Shown: positions 35,401 to 48,562 of the stretch, one piece after another
Numbering within the stretch: position 1 is the stretch's first letter
Layout of the letters: each line of letters starts with the position of its first letter
DNA from: Prosopocoilus inquinatus
Taxonomy: Eukaryota; Arthropoda; Insecta; Coleoptera; Lucanidae
Direction of reading: 5' to 3'
NCBI GenBank assembly: GCA_036172665.1
Contig: CM069873.1
Coordinates: 34,958,001-35,022,000 of the forward strand
DNA length: 64,000 bases
The notes under the pieces: model-generated
Seen by the model: the letters and a program-made list of their open reading frames with translations, nothing else
The model's database searches: none
Told to the model about the DNA's origin: nothing
Position numbers and translations under genes: made by a program

Positions 35401-38400
35401 GTTCTCGGACGCAGCTGAAGCTGGAAATAGTTTTAAATGAAACAACACGTACTAGCGTTGTTCCTGTGATATATCTAATGGATCCTTACTCATCTATCAT
35501 GTTATTTGACGTTTGGATGGACTCCAGTAACTCTGATGTGAGATACGAAGTTTTTTGACGCAGCAGGAGCTGGAAATAGTTTTAAACGAAACAACACGTA
35601 TTAGCGTTTTTCCTGTGATGTATCTAATCGATCCTTACTTATCTACTATGTTATTTGACGTTTCGATGGACTCCAGTAACTCTGATGTGAGAGACGAAAT
35701 TTTCGAACGCAGCAGAATCTGGAAATAGTTTTAAATGAAACAACACGCATTAGCGTTGTTCCTGTGATGTATCTAATCGATCCTTACTCATCTATCATGT
35801 TATTTGACGTTTCGATGGACTCTAGTAACTCTGATGTGAGATACGAAGTTTTTGGACGCAGCAGGAGCTGGAAATAGTTTCAAACGAAACAACACGTATT
35901 AGCGTTGTTCCTGTGATGTATCTAATCGATCCTTACTCATCTATCATGTTATTTGACGTTTGGATGGACTCCAGTAACTCTGATGTGAGATACGAAGTTT
36001 TTTGACGCAGCAGGAGCTGGAAATAGTTTTAAACGAAACAACACGTATTAGCGTTTTTCCTGTGATGTATCTAATCGATCCTTATTTATTTATCATGTTA
36101 TTTGATGTATCGATGGACTCTAGTAACTCTGATGTGAGATACGAAGTTTTTGGGCGCAGCAGGAGCTGGAAATAGTTTTAAAGGAAGCAACACGTATTAG
36201 CGTTGTTCCTGTGATGTATCTAATAGATCCTTACTTAGCTACTATGTTATTTGACGTTTCGATGGACTCCAGTAACTCTAATGTGAGATACGAAATTTTC
36301 GGGCGCAGCAGAAGCTGGAAATGGTGTTAAACGAAACAACACGCATTAACGTTGTTCCTGTGATGTATCTAATCGATCCTTACTCATCTATCATGTTATT
36401 TGACGTTTCGATGGACTCCAGTAACTCTAATGTGAGATACGAAATTTTCGGACGCAGCAGAAGCTGGAAATAGTTTTAAACGAAACAACACGCATTAGCG
36501 TTGTTCCTGTGATGTGTCTAATCGATCCTTACTCATCTATCATGTTATTTGACGTTTCGATGGACTCTAGTAACTCTGATGTGAGATACGAAGTTTTTGG
36601 GCGCAGCAGGAGCTGGAAATAGTTTTAAACGAAACAACACGTATTAGCGTTGTTCCTGTGATATATCTAATGGATCCTTACTTATCTACTATGTTATTTG
36701 ACGTTTCGATGGACTCCAGTAACTCTGATGTGAGAGACGAAATTTTCGAACGCAGCAGAATCTGGAAATAGTTTTAAATGAAACAACACGCATTAGCGTT
36801 GTTCCTGTGATGTATCTAATCGATCCTTACTCATCTATCATGTTATTTGACGTTTCGATGGACTCTAGTAACTCTGATGTGAGATACGAAGTTTTTGGAC
36901 GCAGCAGGAGCTGGAAATAGTTTTAAACGAAACAACACGTATTAGCGTTGTTCCTGTGATGTATCTAATCGATCCTTACTCATCTATCATGTTATTTGAC
37001 GTTTGGATGGACTCCAGTAACTCTGATGTGAGATACGAAGTTTTTTGACGCAGCAGGAGCTGGAAATAGTTTTAAACGAAACAACACGTATTAGCGTTTT
37101 TCCTGTGATGTATCTAATCGATCCTTACTCATCTAGCATGTTATTTGACGTTTCGATGGACTCCAGTAACTCTATTGTGAGATACGAAATTTTCGGACGC
37201 AGCAGATGCTGGAAATAGTTTTAAACGAAACAACACGCATTAGCATTGTTCCTGTGACGTATCTAATCGATCCTTACTCATCTATCATGTTATTTGGCGT
37301 TTCGATGGACTCCAGTAACTTTGATGTGAGATACGAAGTTCTCGGACGCAGCTGAAGCTGGAAATAGTTTTAAATGAAACAACACGTATTAGCGTTGTTC
37401 CTGTGATGTATCTAATCGATTCTTACTCATCTATCATGTTATTTGACGATTGGATGGACTCCAGTAACTCTGATGTGAGATACAAAGTATTCGGACGCAG
37501 CAGAAGCTCGAGATAGTTTTAAACGATACAACACGCATTAGCGTTGTTCCTGTGATGTATCTAATCGATCCTTACTCATCTATCATTATATTTGGCGTTT
37601 CGATGGACTCCAGAAACTTTGATGTGAAATACGAAGTTCTCGGACGCAGCTGAAGCTGGAAATAGTTTTAAATGAAACAACACGTACTAGCGTTGTTCCT
37701 GTGATATATCTAATGGATCCTTACTCATCTATCATGTTATTTGACGTTTCGATGGACTCTAGTAACACTGATGTGAGGTACAAAGTTCTCGGACGCAGCA
37801 GAAGCTGGAAATAGTTTTAAACGAAACAACACGCATTAGTGTTGTTCCTGTGATGTATCTAATCGATCCTTACTCATCTATCATGTTATTTGACGTTTGG
37901 ATGGACTCCAGTAACTGATGTGAGATACAAAGTTCTCGGACGCAGCAGAAGCTGGAAATAGTTTTGAACGAAACAACACGTATTAGCGTTGTTCCTGTGA
38001 TGTATCTAATAGATCCTTACTTAGCTACTATGTTATTTGACTTTTCGATGGACTCCAGTAACTCTAATGTGAGATACGAAATTTTCGGGCGCAGCAGAAG
38101 CTGGAACTAGTGTTAAACGAAACAACACGCATTAGCGTTGTTCCTGTGATGTATCTAATCGATCCTTACTCATCTATCATGTTATTTGACGTTTCGATGG
38201 ACTCCAGTAACTCTAATGTGAGATACGAAATTTTCGGACGCAGCAGAAGCTGGAAATAGTTCTAAACGAAACAACACGCATTAGCGTTGTTCCTGTGATG
38301 TATCTAATCGATCCTTACTCATCTATCATGTTATTTGACGTTTCGATGGACTCTAGTAACTCTGATGTGAGATACGAAGTTTTTGGACGCAGCATTAGCT

Positions 38401-39634
38401 GGAAATAGTTTTAAACGAAACAACACGTATTAGCGTTGTCCCTGTGATGTATCTAATCGATCCTTACTCATCTATCATGTTATTTGACGTTTGGATGGAC
38501 TCCAGTAACGCTGATGTGAGATAAAAAGTTCTCGGACGCAGCAGAAGCTGGAAATAGTTTTGAACGAAACAACACGTATTAGCGTTGTTCCTGTGATGTA
38601 TCTAATCGATCCTTACTCATCTATCATGTTATTTGGCGTTTCGATGGACTCCAGTAACTCTGATGTGAGATACGAAGTTTTTGGACGCAGCAGGAGCTGG
38701 AAATAGTTTTAAACGAAACAACACGCATTAGCGTTGTTCCTGTGATGTATCTAATCGATCCTTACACATCTATCATGTTATATGACGTTTCGATGGACTC
38801 TAGTAACTCTGATGTAAGATACGAAGTTTTTGGGCGCAGCAGGAGCTGGAAATAGTTTTAAACGAAGCAACACGTATTAGCGTTGTTCCTGTGATGTATC
38901 TAATAGATCCTTATTTATCTACCATGTTATTTGACGTTTCGATGGACTTTAGTAACTCTGATGTGAGTAACGAAGTTTTCGGACGCAGCAGAAGCTGGAA
39001 ATAGTTTTAAACGAAACAACACGCATTAGCGTTGTTCCTGTGATGTATCTAATCGATCCTTACTCATCTATCATGTTATTTGACGTTTCGATGGACTCCA
39101 GTAACTCTAATGTGAGATACGAAATTTTCGGACGCAGCAGAAGCTGGAAATAGTTTTAAACGAAACAACACGCATTAGCGTTGTTCCTGTGTTGTATCTA
39201 ATCGATCCTTACTCATCTATCATGTTATTTGACGTTTCGATGGACTCTAGTAACTCTGATGTGAGATACGAAATTTTTGGACGCAGCAGGAGCTGGAAAT
39301 AGTCTTAAACGAAACAACACGTATTAGCGTTGTTCCTGTGATGTATCTAATCGATCCTTACTCATCTATCATGTTATTTGACGTTTGGATGGACTCCAGT
39401 AACTCTGATGTGAGATACAAAGTTCTCGGACGCAGCAGAAGCTGGAAATAGTTTTGAACGAAACAACACGTATTAGCGTTGTTCCTGTGATGTATCTAAT
39501 CGATCCTTACTTATCTATCATGTTATTTGACGTTTGGATGGACTCCAGTAACTCTGATGTGAGATTCAAAATTTTCGGACGCAGCAGAAGCTGGAAATAG
39601 TTTTAAACGAAACAACACGCATTAGCGTCTTTCC
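32488..39634. repeat. Mosaic satellite block leading into the 21-monomer HOR
   Basis: This stretch starts with a segment related to 24130-25330. It then introduces variants that characterise the next block: 'gaagttttttgacgc', 'tttatttatc' with 'gatgtatcg', 'aaatggtgttaaac', 'ctctattgtg' with 'gcagatgc', 'gcattgttcctgtgacg' with 'aactttgatg' and 'gcagctgaagc', 'gacgattgg' with 'gtattcgg' and 'gaagctcgagat', and 'cattatatttggcg' with 'cagaaactttg'. The run of 'gcattgttcc', 'gacgattgg' and 'cattatattt' monomers appears twice, near 35010-35460 and 37240-37690, so partial copies of the 21-monomer unit are already present. A monomer with the 'aactgatg' deletion lies at about 37912. Confidence 0.75.
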
Positions 39635-42600
39635 TGTGATATATCTAATGGATCCTTACTTATCTACTATGTTATTTGACGTTTCGATGGACTCCAGTAA
39701 CTCTGATGTGAGAGACGAAATTTTCGAACGCAGCAGAATCTGGAAATAGTTTTAAATGAAACAACACGCATTAGCGTTGTTCCTGTGATGTATCTAATCG
39801 ATCCTTACTCATCTATCATGTTATTTGACGTTTCGATGGACTCTAGTAACTCTGATGTGAGATACGAAGTTTTTGGACGCAGCAGGAGCTGGAAATAGTT
39901 TCAAACGAAACAACACGTATTAGCGTTGTTCCTGTGATGTATCTAATCGATCCTTACTCATCTATCATGTTATTTGACGTTTGGATGGACTCCAGTAACT
40001 CTGATGTGAGATACGAAGTTTTTTGACGCAGCAGGAGCTGGAAATAGTTTTAAACGAAACAACACGTATTAGCGTTTTTCCTGTGATGTATCTAATCGAT
40101 CCTTATTTATTTATCATGTTATTTGATGTATCGATGGACTCTAGTAACTCTGATGTGAGATACGAAGTTTTTGGGCGCAGCAGGAGCTGGAAATAGTTTT
40201 AAAGGAAGCAACACGTATTAGCGTTGTTCCTGTGATGTATCTAATAGATCCTTACTTAGCTACTATGTTATTTGACGTTTCGATGGACTCCAGTAACTCT
40301 AATGTGAGATACGAAATTTTCGGACGCAGCAGAAGCTGGAAATAGTTTTAAACGAAACAACACGCATTAGCGTTGTTCCTGTGATGTATGTAATCGATCC
40401 TTACTCATCTATCATGTTATTTGATGTTTCGATGGACTCCAGTAACTCTAATGTGAGATACGAAATTTTCGGGCGCAGCAGAAGCTGGAAATGGTGTTAA
40501 ACGAAACAACACGCATTAACGTTGTTCCTGTGATGTATCTAATCGATCCTTACTCATCTATCATGTTATTTGACGTTTCGATGGACTCCAGTAACTCTAA
40601 TGTGAGATACGAAATTTTCGGACGCAGCAGAAGCTGGAAATAGTTTTAAACGAAACAACACGCATTAGCGTTGTTCCTGTGATGTGTCTAATCGATCCTT
40701 ACTCATCTATCATGTTATTTGACGTTTCGATGGACTCTAGTAACTCTGATGTGAGATACGAAGTTTTTGGGCGCAGCAGGAGCTGGAAATAGTTTTAAAC
40801 GAAACAACACGTATTAGCGTTGTTCCTGTGATATATCTAATGGATCCTTACTTATCTACTATGTTATTTGACGTTTCGATGGACTCCAGTAACTCTGATG
40901 TGAGAGACGAAATTTTCGAACGCAGCAGAATCTGGAAATAGTTTTAAATGAAACAACACGCATTAGCGTTGTTCCTGTGATGTATCTAATCGATCCTTAC
41001 TCATCTATCATGTTATTTGACGTTTCGATGGACTCTAGTAACTCTGATGTGAGATACGAAGTTTTTGGACGCAGCAGGAGCTGGAAATAGTTTTAAACGA
41101 AACAACACGTATTAGCGTTGTTCCTGTGATGTATCTAATCGATCCTTACTCATCTATCATGTTATTTGACGTTTGGATGGACTCCAGTAACTCTGATGTG
41201 AGATACGAAGTTTTTTGACGCAGCAGGAGCTGGAAATAGTTTTAAACGAAACAACACGTATTAGCGTTTTTCCTGTGATGTATCTAATCGATCCTTACTC
41301 ATCTAGCATGTTATTTGACGTTTCGATGGACTCCAGTAACTCTATTGTGAGATACGAAATTTTCGGACGCAGCAGATGCTGGAAATAGTTTTAAACGAAA
41401 CAACACGCATTAGCATTGTTCCTGTGACGTATCTAATCGATCCTTACTCATCTATCATGTTATTTGGCGTTTCGATGGACTCCAGTAACTTTGATGTGAG
41501 ATACGAAGTTCTCGGACGCAGCTGAAGCTGGAAATAGTTTTAAATGAAACAACACGTATTAGCGTTGTTCCTGTGATGTATCTAATCGATTCTTACTCAT
41601 CTATCATGTTATTTGACGATTGGATGGACTCCAGTAACTCTGATGTGAGATACAAAGTATTCGGACGCAGCAGAAGCTCGAGATAGTTTTAAACGATACA
41701 ACACGCATTAGCGTTGTTCCTGTGATGTATCTAATCGATCCTTACTCATCTATCATTATATTTGGCGTTTCGATGGACTCCAGAAACTTTGATGTGAAAT
41801 ACGAAGTTCTCGGACGCAGCTGAAGCTGGAAATAGTTTTAAATGAAACAACACGTACTAGCGTTGTTCCTGTGATATATCTAATGGATCCTTACTCATCT
41901 ATCATGTTATTTGACGTTTCGATGGACTCTAGTAACTCTGATGTAAGATACGAAGTTTTTGGGCGCAGCAGGAGCTGGAAATAGTTTTAAACGAAGCAAC
42001 ACGTATTAGCGTTGTTCCTGTGATGTATCTAATAGATCCTTATTTATCTAATATGTTATTTGACGTTTCGATGGACTTTAGTAACTCTGATGTGAGTAAC
42101 GAAGTTTTCGGACGCAGCAGAAGCTGGAAATAGTTTTAAACGAAACAACACGCATTAGCGTTGTTCCTGTGATGTATCTAATCGATCCTTACTCATCTAT
42201 CATGTTATTTGACGTTTCGATGGACTCCAGTAACTCTAATGTGAGATACGAAATTTTCGGACGCAGCAGAAGCTGGAAATAGTTTTAAACGAAACAACAC
42301 GCATTAGCGTTGTTCCTGTGTTGTATCTAATCGATCCTTACTCATCTATCATGTTATTTGACGTTTCGATGGACTCTAGTAACTCTGATGTGAGATACGA
42401 AATTTTTGGACGCAGCAGGAGCTGGAAATAGTCTTAAACGAAACAACACGTATTAGCGTTGTTCCTGTGATGTATCTAATCGATCCTTACTCATCTATCA
42501 TGTTATTTGACGTTTGGATGGACTCCAGTAACTCTGATGTGAGATACAAAGTTCTCGGACGCAGCAGAAGCTGGAAATAGTTTTGAACGAAACAACACGT

Positions 42601-42763
42601 ATTAGCGTTGTTCCTGTGATGTATCTAATCGATCCTTACTTATCTATCATGTTATTTGACGTTTGGATGGACTCCAGTAACTCTGATGTGAGATTCAAAA
42701 TTTTCGGACACAGCAGAAGCTGGAAATAGTTTTAAACGAAACAACACGCATTAGCGTCTTTCC
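39635..42763. repeat. 21-monomer higher-order repeat, copy 1 (3129 bp)
   Basis: The unit begins after the unique junction 'attagcgtctttcc' and ends before its next occurrence. Order: 'gatatatctaatgg' with 'gagagac'; 'gaagtttttgg' with 'agtttcaaac'; 'gaagttttttgacg'; 'gcgtttttcc' with 'tttatttatc'; 'aatagatcc..cttagc' preceded by 'aaaggaagc'; 'gatgtatgtaatcg' with 'aaatggtgtt'; 'aacgttgttcc'; 'gatgtgtct'; a second 'gatatatct'; then the 'ctctattg', 'gcattgttcc', 'gacgattgg' and 'cattatattt' monomers; and finally 'ttgttgtatc', 'agtcttaaac' and 'gagattcaaaa'. Compared with copy 2, the monomers at about 41880-42160 carry different classes ('gtaactctgatgtaag', 'tttatctaatatg', 'gtgagtaacg'), a local replacement. 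Confidence 0.85.
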
Positions 42764-45700
42764 TGTGATATATCTAATGGATCCTTACTTATCTACTATG
42801 TTATTTGACGTTTCGATGGACTCCAGTAACTCTGATGTGAGAGACGAAATTTTCGAACGCAGCAGAATCTGGAAATAGTTTTAAATGAAACAACACGCAT
42901 TAGCGTTGTTCCTGTGATGTATCTAATCGATCCTTACTCATCTATCATGTTATTTGACGTTTCGATGGACTCTAGTAACTCTGATGTGAGATACGAAGTT
43001 TTTGGACGCAGCAGGAGCTGGAAATAGTTTCAAACGAAACAACACGTATTAGCGTTGTTCCTGTGATGTATCTAATCGATCCTTACTCATCTATCATGTT
43101 ATTTGACGTTTGGATGGACTCCAGTAACTCTGATGTGAGATACGAAGTTTTTTGACGCAGCAGGAGCTGGAAATAGTTTTAAACGAAACAACACGTATTA
43201 GCGTTTTTCCTGTGATGTATCTAATCGATCCTTATTTATTTATCATGTTATTTGATGTATCGATGGACTCTAGTAACTCTGATGTGAGATACGAAGTTTT
43301 TGGGCGCAGCAGGAGCTGGAAATAGTTTTAAAGGAAGCAACACGTATTAGCGTTGTTCCTGTGATGTATCTAATAGATCCTTACTTAGCTACTATGTTAT
43401 TTGACGTTTCGATGGACTCCAGTAACTCTAATGTGAGATACGAAATTTTCGGACGCAGCAGAAGCTGGAAATAGTTTTAAACGAAACAACACGCATTAGC
43501 GTTGTTCCTGTGATGTATGTAATCGATCCTTACTCATCTATCATGTTATTTGATGTTTCGATGGACTCCAGTAACTCTAATGTGAGATACGAAATTTTCG
43601 GGCGCAGCAGAAGCTGGAAATGGTGTTAAACGAAACAACACGCATTAACGTTGTTCCTGTGATGTATCTAATCGATCCTTACTCATCTATCATGTTATTT
43701 GACGTTTCGATGGACTCCAGTAACTCTAATGTGAGATACGAAATTTTCGGACGCAGCAGAAGCTGGAAATAGTTTTAAACGAAACAACACGCATTAGCGT
43801 TGTTCCTGTGATGTGTCTAATCGATCCTTACTCATCTATCATGTTATTTGACGTTTCGATGGACTCTAGTAACTCTGATGTGAGATACGAAGTTTTTGGG
43901 CGCAGCAGGAGCTGGAAATAGTTTTAAACGAAACAACACGTATTAGCGTTGTTCCTGTGATATATCTAATGGATCCTTACTTATCTACTATGTTATTTGA
44001 CGTTTCGATGGACTCCAGTAACTCTGATGTGAGAGACGAAATTTTCGAACGCAGCAGAATCTGGAAATAGTTTTAAATGAAACAACACGCATTAGCGTTG
44101 TTCCTGTGATGTATCTAATCGATCCTTACTCATCTATCATGTTATTTGACGTTTCGATGGACTCTAGTAACTCTGATGTGAGATACGAAGTTTTTGGACG
44201 CAGCAGGAGCTGGAAATAGTTTTAAACGAAACAACACGTATTAGCGTTGTTCCTGTGATGTATCTAATCGATCCTTACTCATCTATCATGTTATTTGACG
44301 TTTGGATGGACTCCAGTAACTCTGATGTGAGATACGAAGTTTTTTGACGCAGCAGGAGCTGGAAATAGTTTTAAACGAAACAACACGTATTAGCGTTTTT
44401 CCTGTGATGTATCTAATCGATCCTTACTCATCTAGCATGTTATTTGACGTTTCGATGGACTCCAGTAACTCTATTGTGAGATACGAAATTTTCGGACGCA
44501 GCAGATGCTGGAAATAGTTTTAAACGAAACAACACGCATTAGCATTGTTCCTGTGACGTATCTAATCGATCCTAACTCATCTATCATGTTATTTGGCGTT
44601 TCGATGGACTCCAGTAACTTTGATGTGAGATACGAAGTTCTCGGACGCAGCTGAAGCTGGAAATAGTTTTAAATGAAACAACACGTATTAGCGTTGTTCC
44701 TGTGATGTATCTAATCGATTCTTACTCATCTATCATGTTATTTGACGATTGGATGGACTCCAGTAACTCTGATGTGAGATACAAAGTATTCGGACGCAGC
44801 AGAAGCTCGAGATAGTTTTAAACGATACAACACGCATTAGCGTTGTTCCTGTGATGTATCTAATCGATCCTTACTCATCTATCATTATATTTGGCGTTTC
44901 GATGGACTCCAGAAACTTTGATGTGAAATACGAAGTTCTCGGACGCAGCTGAAGCTGGAAATAGTTTTAAATGAAACAACACGTACTAGCGTTGTTCCTG
45001 TGATATATCTAATGGATCCTTACTCATCTATCATGTTATTTGACGTTTCGATGGACTCTAGTAACACTGATGTGAGGTACAAAGTTCTCGGACGCAGCAG
45101 AAGCTGGAAATAGTTTTAAACGAAACAACACGCATTAGTGTTGTTCCTGTGATGTATCTAATCGATCCTTACTCATCTATCATGTTATTTGACGTTTGGA
45201 TGGACTCCAGTAACTGATGTGAGATACAAAGTTCTCGGACGCAGCAGAAGCTGGAAATAGTTTTGAACGAAACAACACGTATTAGCGTTGTTCCTGTGAT
45301 GTATCTAATAGATCCTTACTTAGCTACTATGTTATTTGACTTTTCGATGGACTCCAGTAACTCTAATGTGAGATACGAAATTTTCGGACGCAGCAGAAGC
45401 TGGAAATAGTTTTAAACGAAACAACACGCATTAGCGTTGTTCCTGTGTTGTATCTAATCGATCCTTACTCATCTATCATGTTATTTGACGTTTCGATGGA
45501 CTCTAGTAACTCTGATGTGAGATACGAAGTTTTTGGACGCAGCAGGAGCTGGAAATAGTCTTAAACGAAACAACACGTATTAGCGTTGTTCCTGTGATGT
45601 ATCTAATCGATCCTTACTCATCTATCATGTTATTTGACGTTTGGATGGACTCCAGTAACTCTGATGTGAGATACAAAGTTCTCGGACGCAGCAGAAGCTG

Positions 45701-45890
45701 GAAATAGTTTTGAACGAAACAACACGTATTAGCGTTGTTCCTGTGATGTATCTAATCGATCCTTACTTATCTATCATGTTATTTGACGTTTGGATGGACT
45801 CCAGTAACTCTGATGTGAGATTCAAAATTTTCGGACGCAGCAGAAGCTGGAAATAGTTTTAAACGAAACAACACGCATTAGCGTCTTTCC
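42764..45890. repeat. 21-monomer higher-order repeat, copy 2 (3127 bp)
   Basis: The unit follows copy 1 monomer for monomer through about 44990, with occasional single-base differences such as 'cctaactcat' near 44571. It then carries an 'aacactgatgtgaggtac' monomer, a monomer with the 2-bp deletion (about 45213) and an 'acttagctac' monomer with 'gacttttcg', in the slots where copy 1 has other classes. The same trio is seen near 37740-38100 and 47860-48240, so copy 1 is the altered one at this place. Confidence 0.85.
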
Positions 45891-48562
45891 TGTGATATAT
45901 CTAATGGATCCTTACTTATCTACTATGTTATTTGACGTTTCGATGGACTCCAGTAACTCTGATGTGAGAGACGAAATTTTCGAACGCAGCAGAATCTGGA
46001 AATAGTTTTAAATGAAACAACACGCATTAGCGTTGTTCCTGTGATGTATCTAATCGATCCTTACTCATCTATCATGTTATTTGACGTTTCGATGGACTCT
46101 AGTAACTCTGATGTGAGATACGAAGTTTTTGGACGCAGCAGGAGCTGGAAATAGTTTCAAACGAAACAACACGTATTAGCGTTGTTCCTGTGATGTATCT
46201 AATCGATCCTTACTCATCTATCATGTTATTTGACGTTTGGATGGACTCCAGTAACTCTGATGTGAGATACGAAGTTTTTTGACGCAGCAGGAGCTGGAAA
46301 TAGTTTTAAACGAAACAACACGTATTAGCGTTTTTCCTGTGATGTATCTAATCGATCCTTATTTATTTATCATGTTATTTGATGTATCGATGGACTCTAG
46401 TAACTCTGATGTGAGATACGAAGTTTTTGGGCGCAGCAGGAGCTGGAAATAGTTTTAAAGGAAGCAACACGTATTAGCGTTGTTCCTGTGATGTATCTAA
46501 TAGATCCTTACTTAGCTACTATGTTATTTGACGTTTCGATGGACTCCAGTAACTCTAATGTGAGATACGAAATTTTCGGACGCAGCAGAAGCTGGAAATA
46601 GTTTTAAACGAAACAACACGCATTAGCGTTGTTCCTGTGATGTATGTAATCGATCCTTACTCATCTATCATGTTATTTGATGTTTCGATGGACTCCAGTA
46701 ACTCTAATGTGAGATACGAAATTTTCGGGCGCAGCAGAAGCTGGAAATGGTGTTAAACGAAACAACACGCATTAACGTTGTTCCTGTGATGTATCTAATC
46801 GATCCTTACTCATCTATCATGTTATTTGACGTTTCGATGGACTCCAGTAACTCTAATGTGAGATACGAAATTTTCGGACGCAGCAGAAGCTGGAAATAGT
46901 TTTAAACGAAACAACACGCATTAGCGTTGTTCCTGTGATGTGTCTAATCGATCCTTACTCATCTATCATGTTATTTGACGTTTCGATGGACTCTAGTAAC
47001 TCTGATGTGAGATACGAAGTTTTTGGGCGCAGCAGGAGCTGGAAATAGTTTTAAACGAAACAACACGTATTAGCGTTGTTCCTGTGATATATCTAATGGA
47101 TCCTTACTTATCTACTATGTTATTTGACGTTTCGATGGACTCCAGTAACTCTGATGTGAGAGACGAAATTTTCGAACGCAGCAGAATCTGGAAATAGTTT
47201 TAAATGAAACAACACGCATTAGCGTTGTTCCTGTGATGTATCTAATCGATCCTTACTCATCTATCATGTTATTTGACGTTTCGATGGACTCTAGTAACTC
47301 TGATGTGAGATACGAAGTTTTTGGACGCAGCAGGAGCTGGAAATAGTTTTAAACGAAACAACACGTATTAGCGTTGTTCCTGTGATGTATCTAATCGATC
47401 CTTACTCATCTATCATGTTATTTGACGTTTGGATGGACTCCAGTAACTGATGTGAGATACAAAGTTCTCGGACGCAGCTGAAGCTGGAAATAGTTTTAAA
47501 TGAAACAACACGTATTAGCGTTGTTCCTGTGATGTATCTAATCGATTCTTACTCATCTATCATGTTATTTGACGATTGGATGGACTCCAGTAACTCTGAT
47601 GTGAGATACAAAGTATTCGGACGCAGCAGAAGCTCGAGATAGTTTTAAACGATACAACACGCATTAGCGTTGTTCCTGTGATGTATCTAATCGATCCTTA
47701 CTCATCTATCATTATATTTGGCGTTTCGATGGACTCCAGAAACTTTGATGTGAAATACGAAGTTCTCGGACGCAGCTGAAGCTGGAAATAGTTTTAAATG
47801 AAACAACACGTACTAGCGTTGTTCCTGTGATATATCTAATGGATCCTTACTCATCTATCATGTTATTTGACGTTTCGATGGACTCTAGTAACACTGATGT
47901 GAGGTACAAAGTTCTCGGACGCAGCAGAAGCTGGAAATAGTTTTAAACGAAACAACACGCATTAGTGTTGTTCCTGTGATGTATCTAATCGATCCTTACT
48001 CATCTATCATGTTATTTGACGTTTGGATGGACTCCAGTAACTGATGTGAGATACAAAGTTCTCGGACGCAGCAGAAGCTGGAAATAGTTTTGAACGAAAC
48101 AACACGTATTAGCGTTGTTCCTGTGATGTATCTAATAGATCCTTACTTAGCTACTATGTTATTTGACTTTTCGATGGACTCCAGTAACTCTAATGTGAGA
48201 TACGAAATTTTCGGGCGCAGCAGAAGCTGGAACTAGTGTTAAACGAAACAACACGCATTAGCGTTGTTCCTGTGATGTATCTAATCGATCCTTACTCATC
48301 TATCATGTTATTTGACGTTTCGATGGACTCCAGTAACTCTAATGTGAGATACGAAATTTTCGGACGCAGCAGAAGCTGGAAATAGTTCTAAACGAAACAA
48401 CACGCATTAGCGTTGTTCCTGTGATGTATCTAATCGATCCTTACTCATCTATCATGTTATTTGACGTTTCGATGGACTCTAGTAACTCTGTTGTGAGATA
48501 CGAAGTTTTTGGACGCAGCATTAGCTGGAAATAGTTTTAAACGAAACAACACGTATTAGCGT
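45891..48562. repeat. 21-monomer higher-order repeat, copy 3 (shortened, chimeric)
   Basis: The unit follows copy 2 closely to about 47430. There a monomer that begins like the 'tttggatgg' class with the 2-bp deletion 'aactgatg' ends with 'gcagctgaagc', the right half of a different monomer. The order then resumes with 'gacgattgg' and 'cattatattt'. The distance between matching 'aatcgattc' monomers (44701 and 47528) is 2827 bp instead of about 3127, so two monomers were lost at this chimeric junction. From about 47860 onward it parallels the earlier 37740-38440 stretch. Confidence 0.8.
47429..47490. other. Chimeric monomer at a two-monomer deletion junction
   Basis: The left part (with 'aactgatg') matches the deletion-bearing class seen at about 45213 and 48040. 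The right part, 'cggacgcagctgaagc', matches the 'aactttgatg' class seen at about 44650. The crossover lies in the shared sequence between about 47450 and 47475. This is what unequal crossing over between out-of-register monomers leaves behind. Confidence 0.75.
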
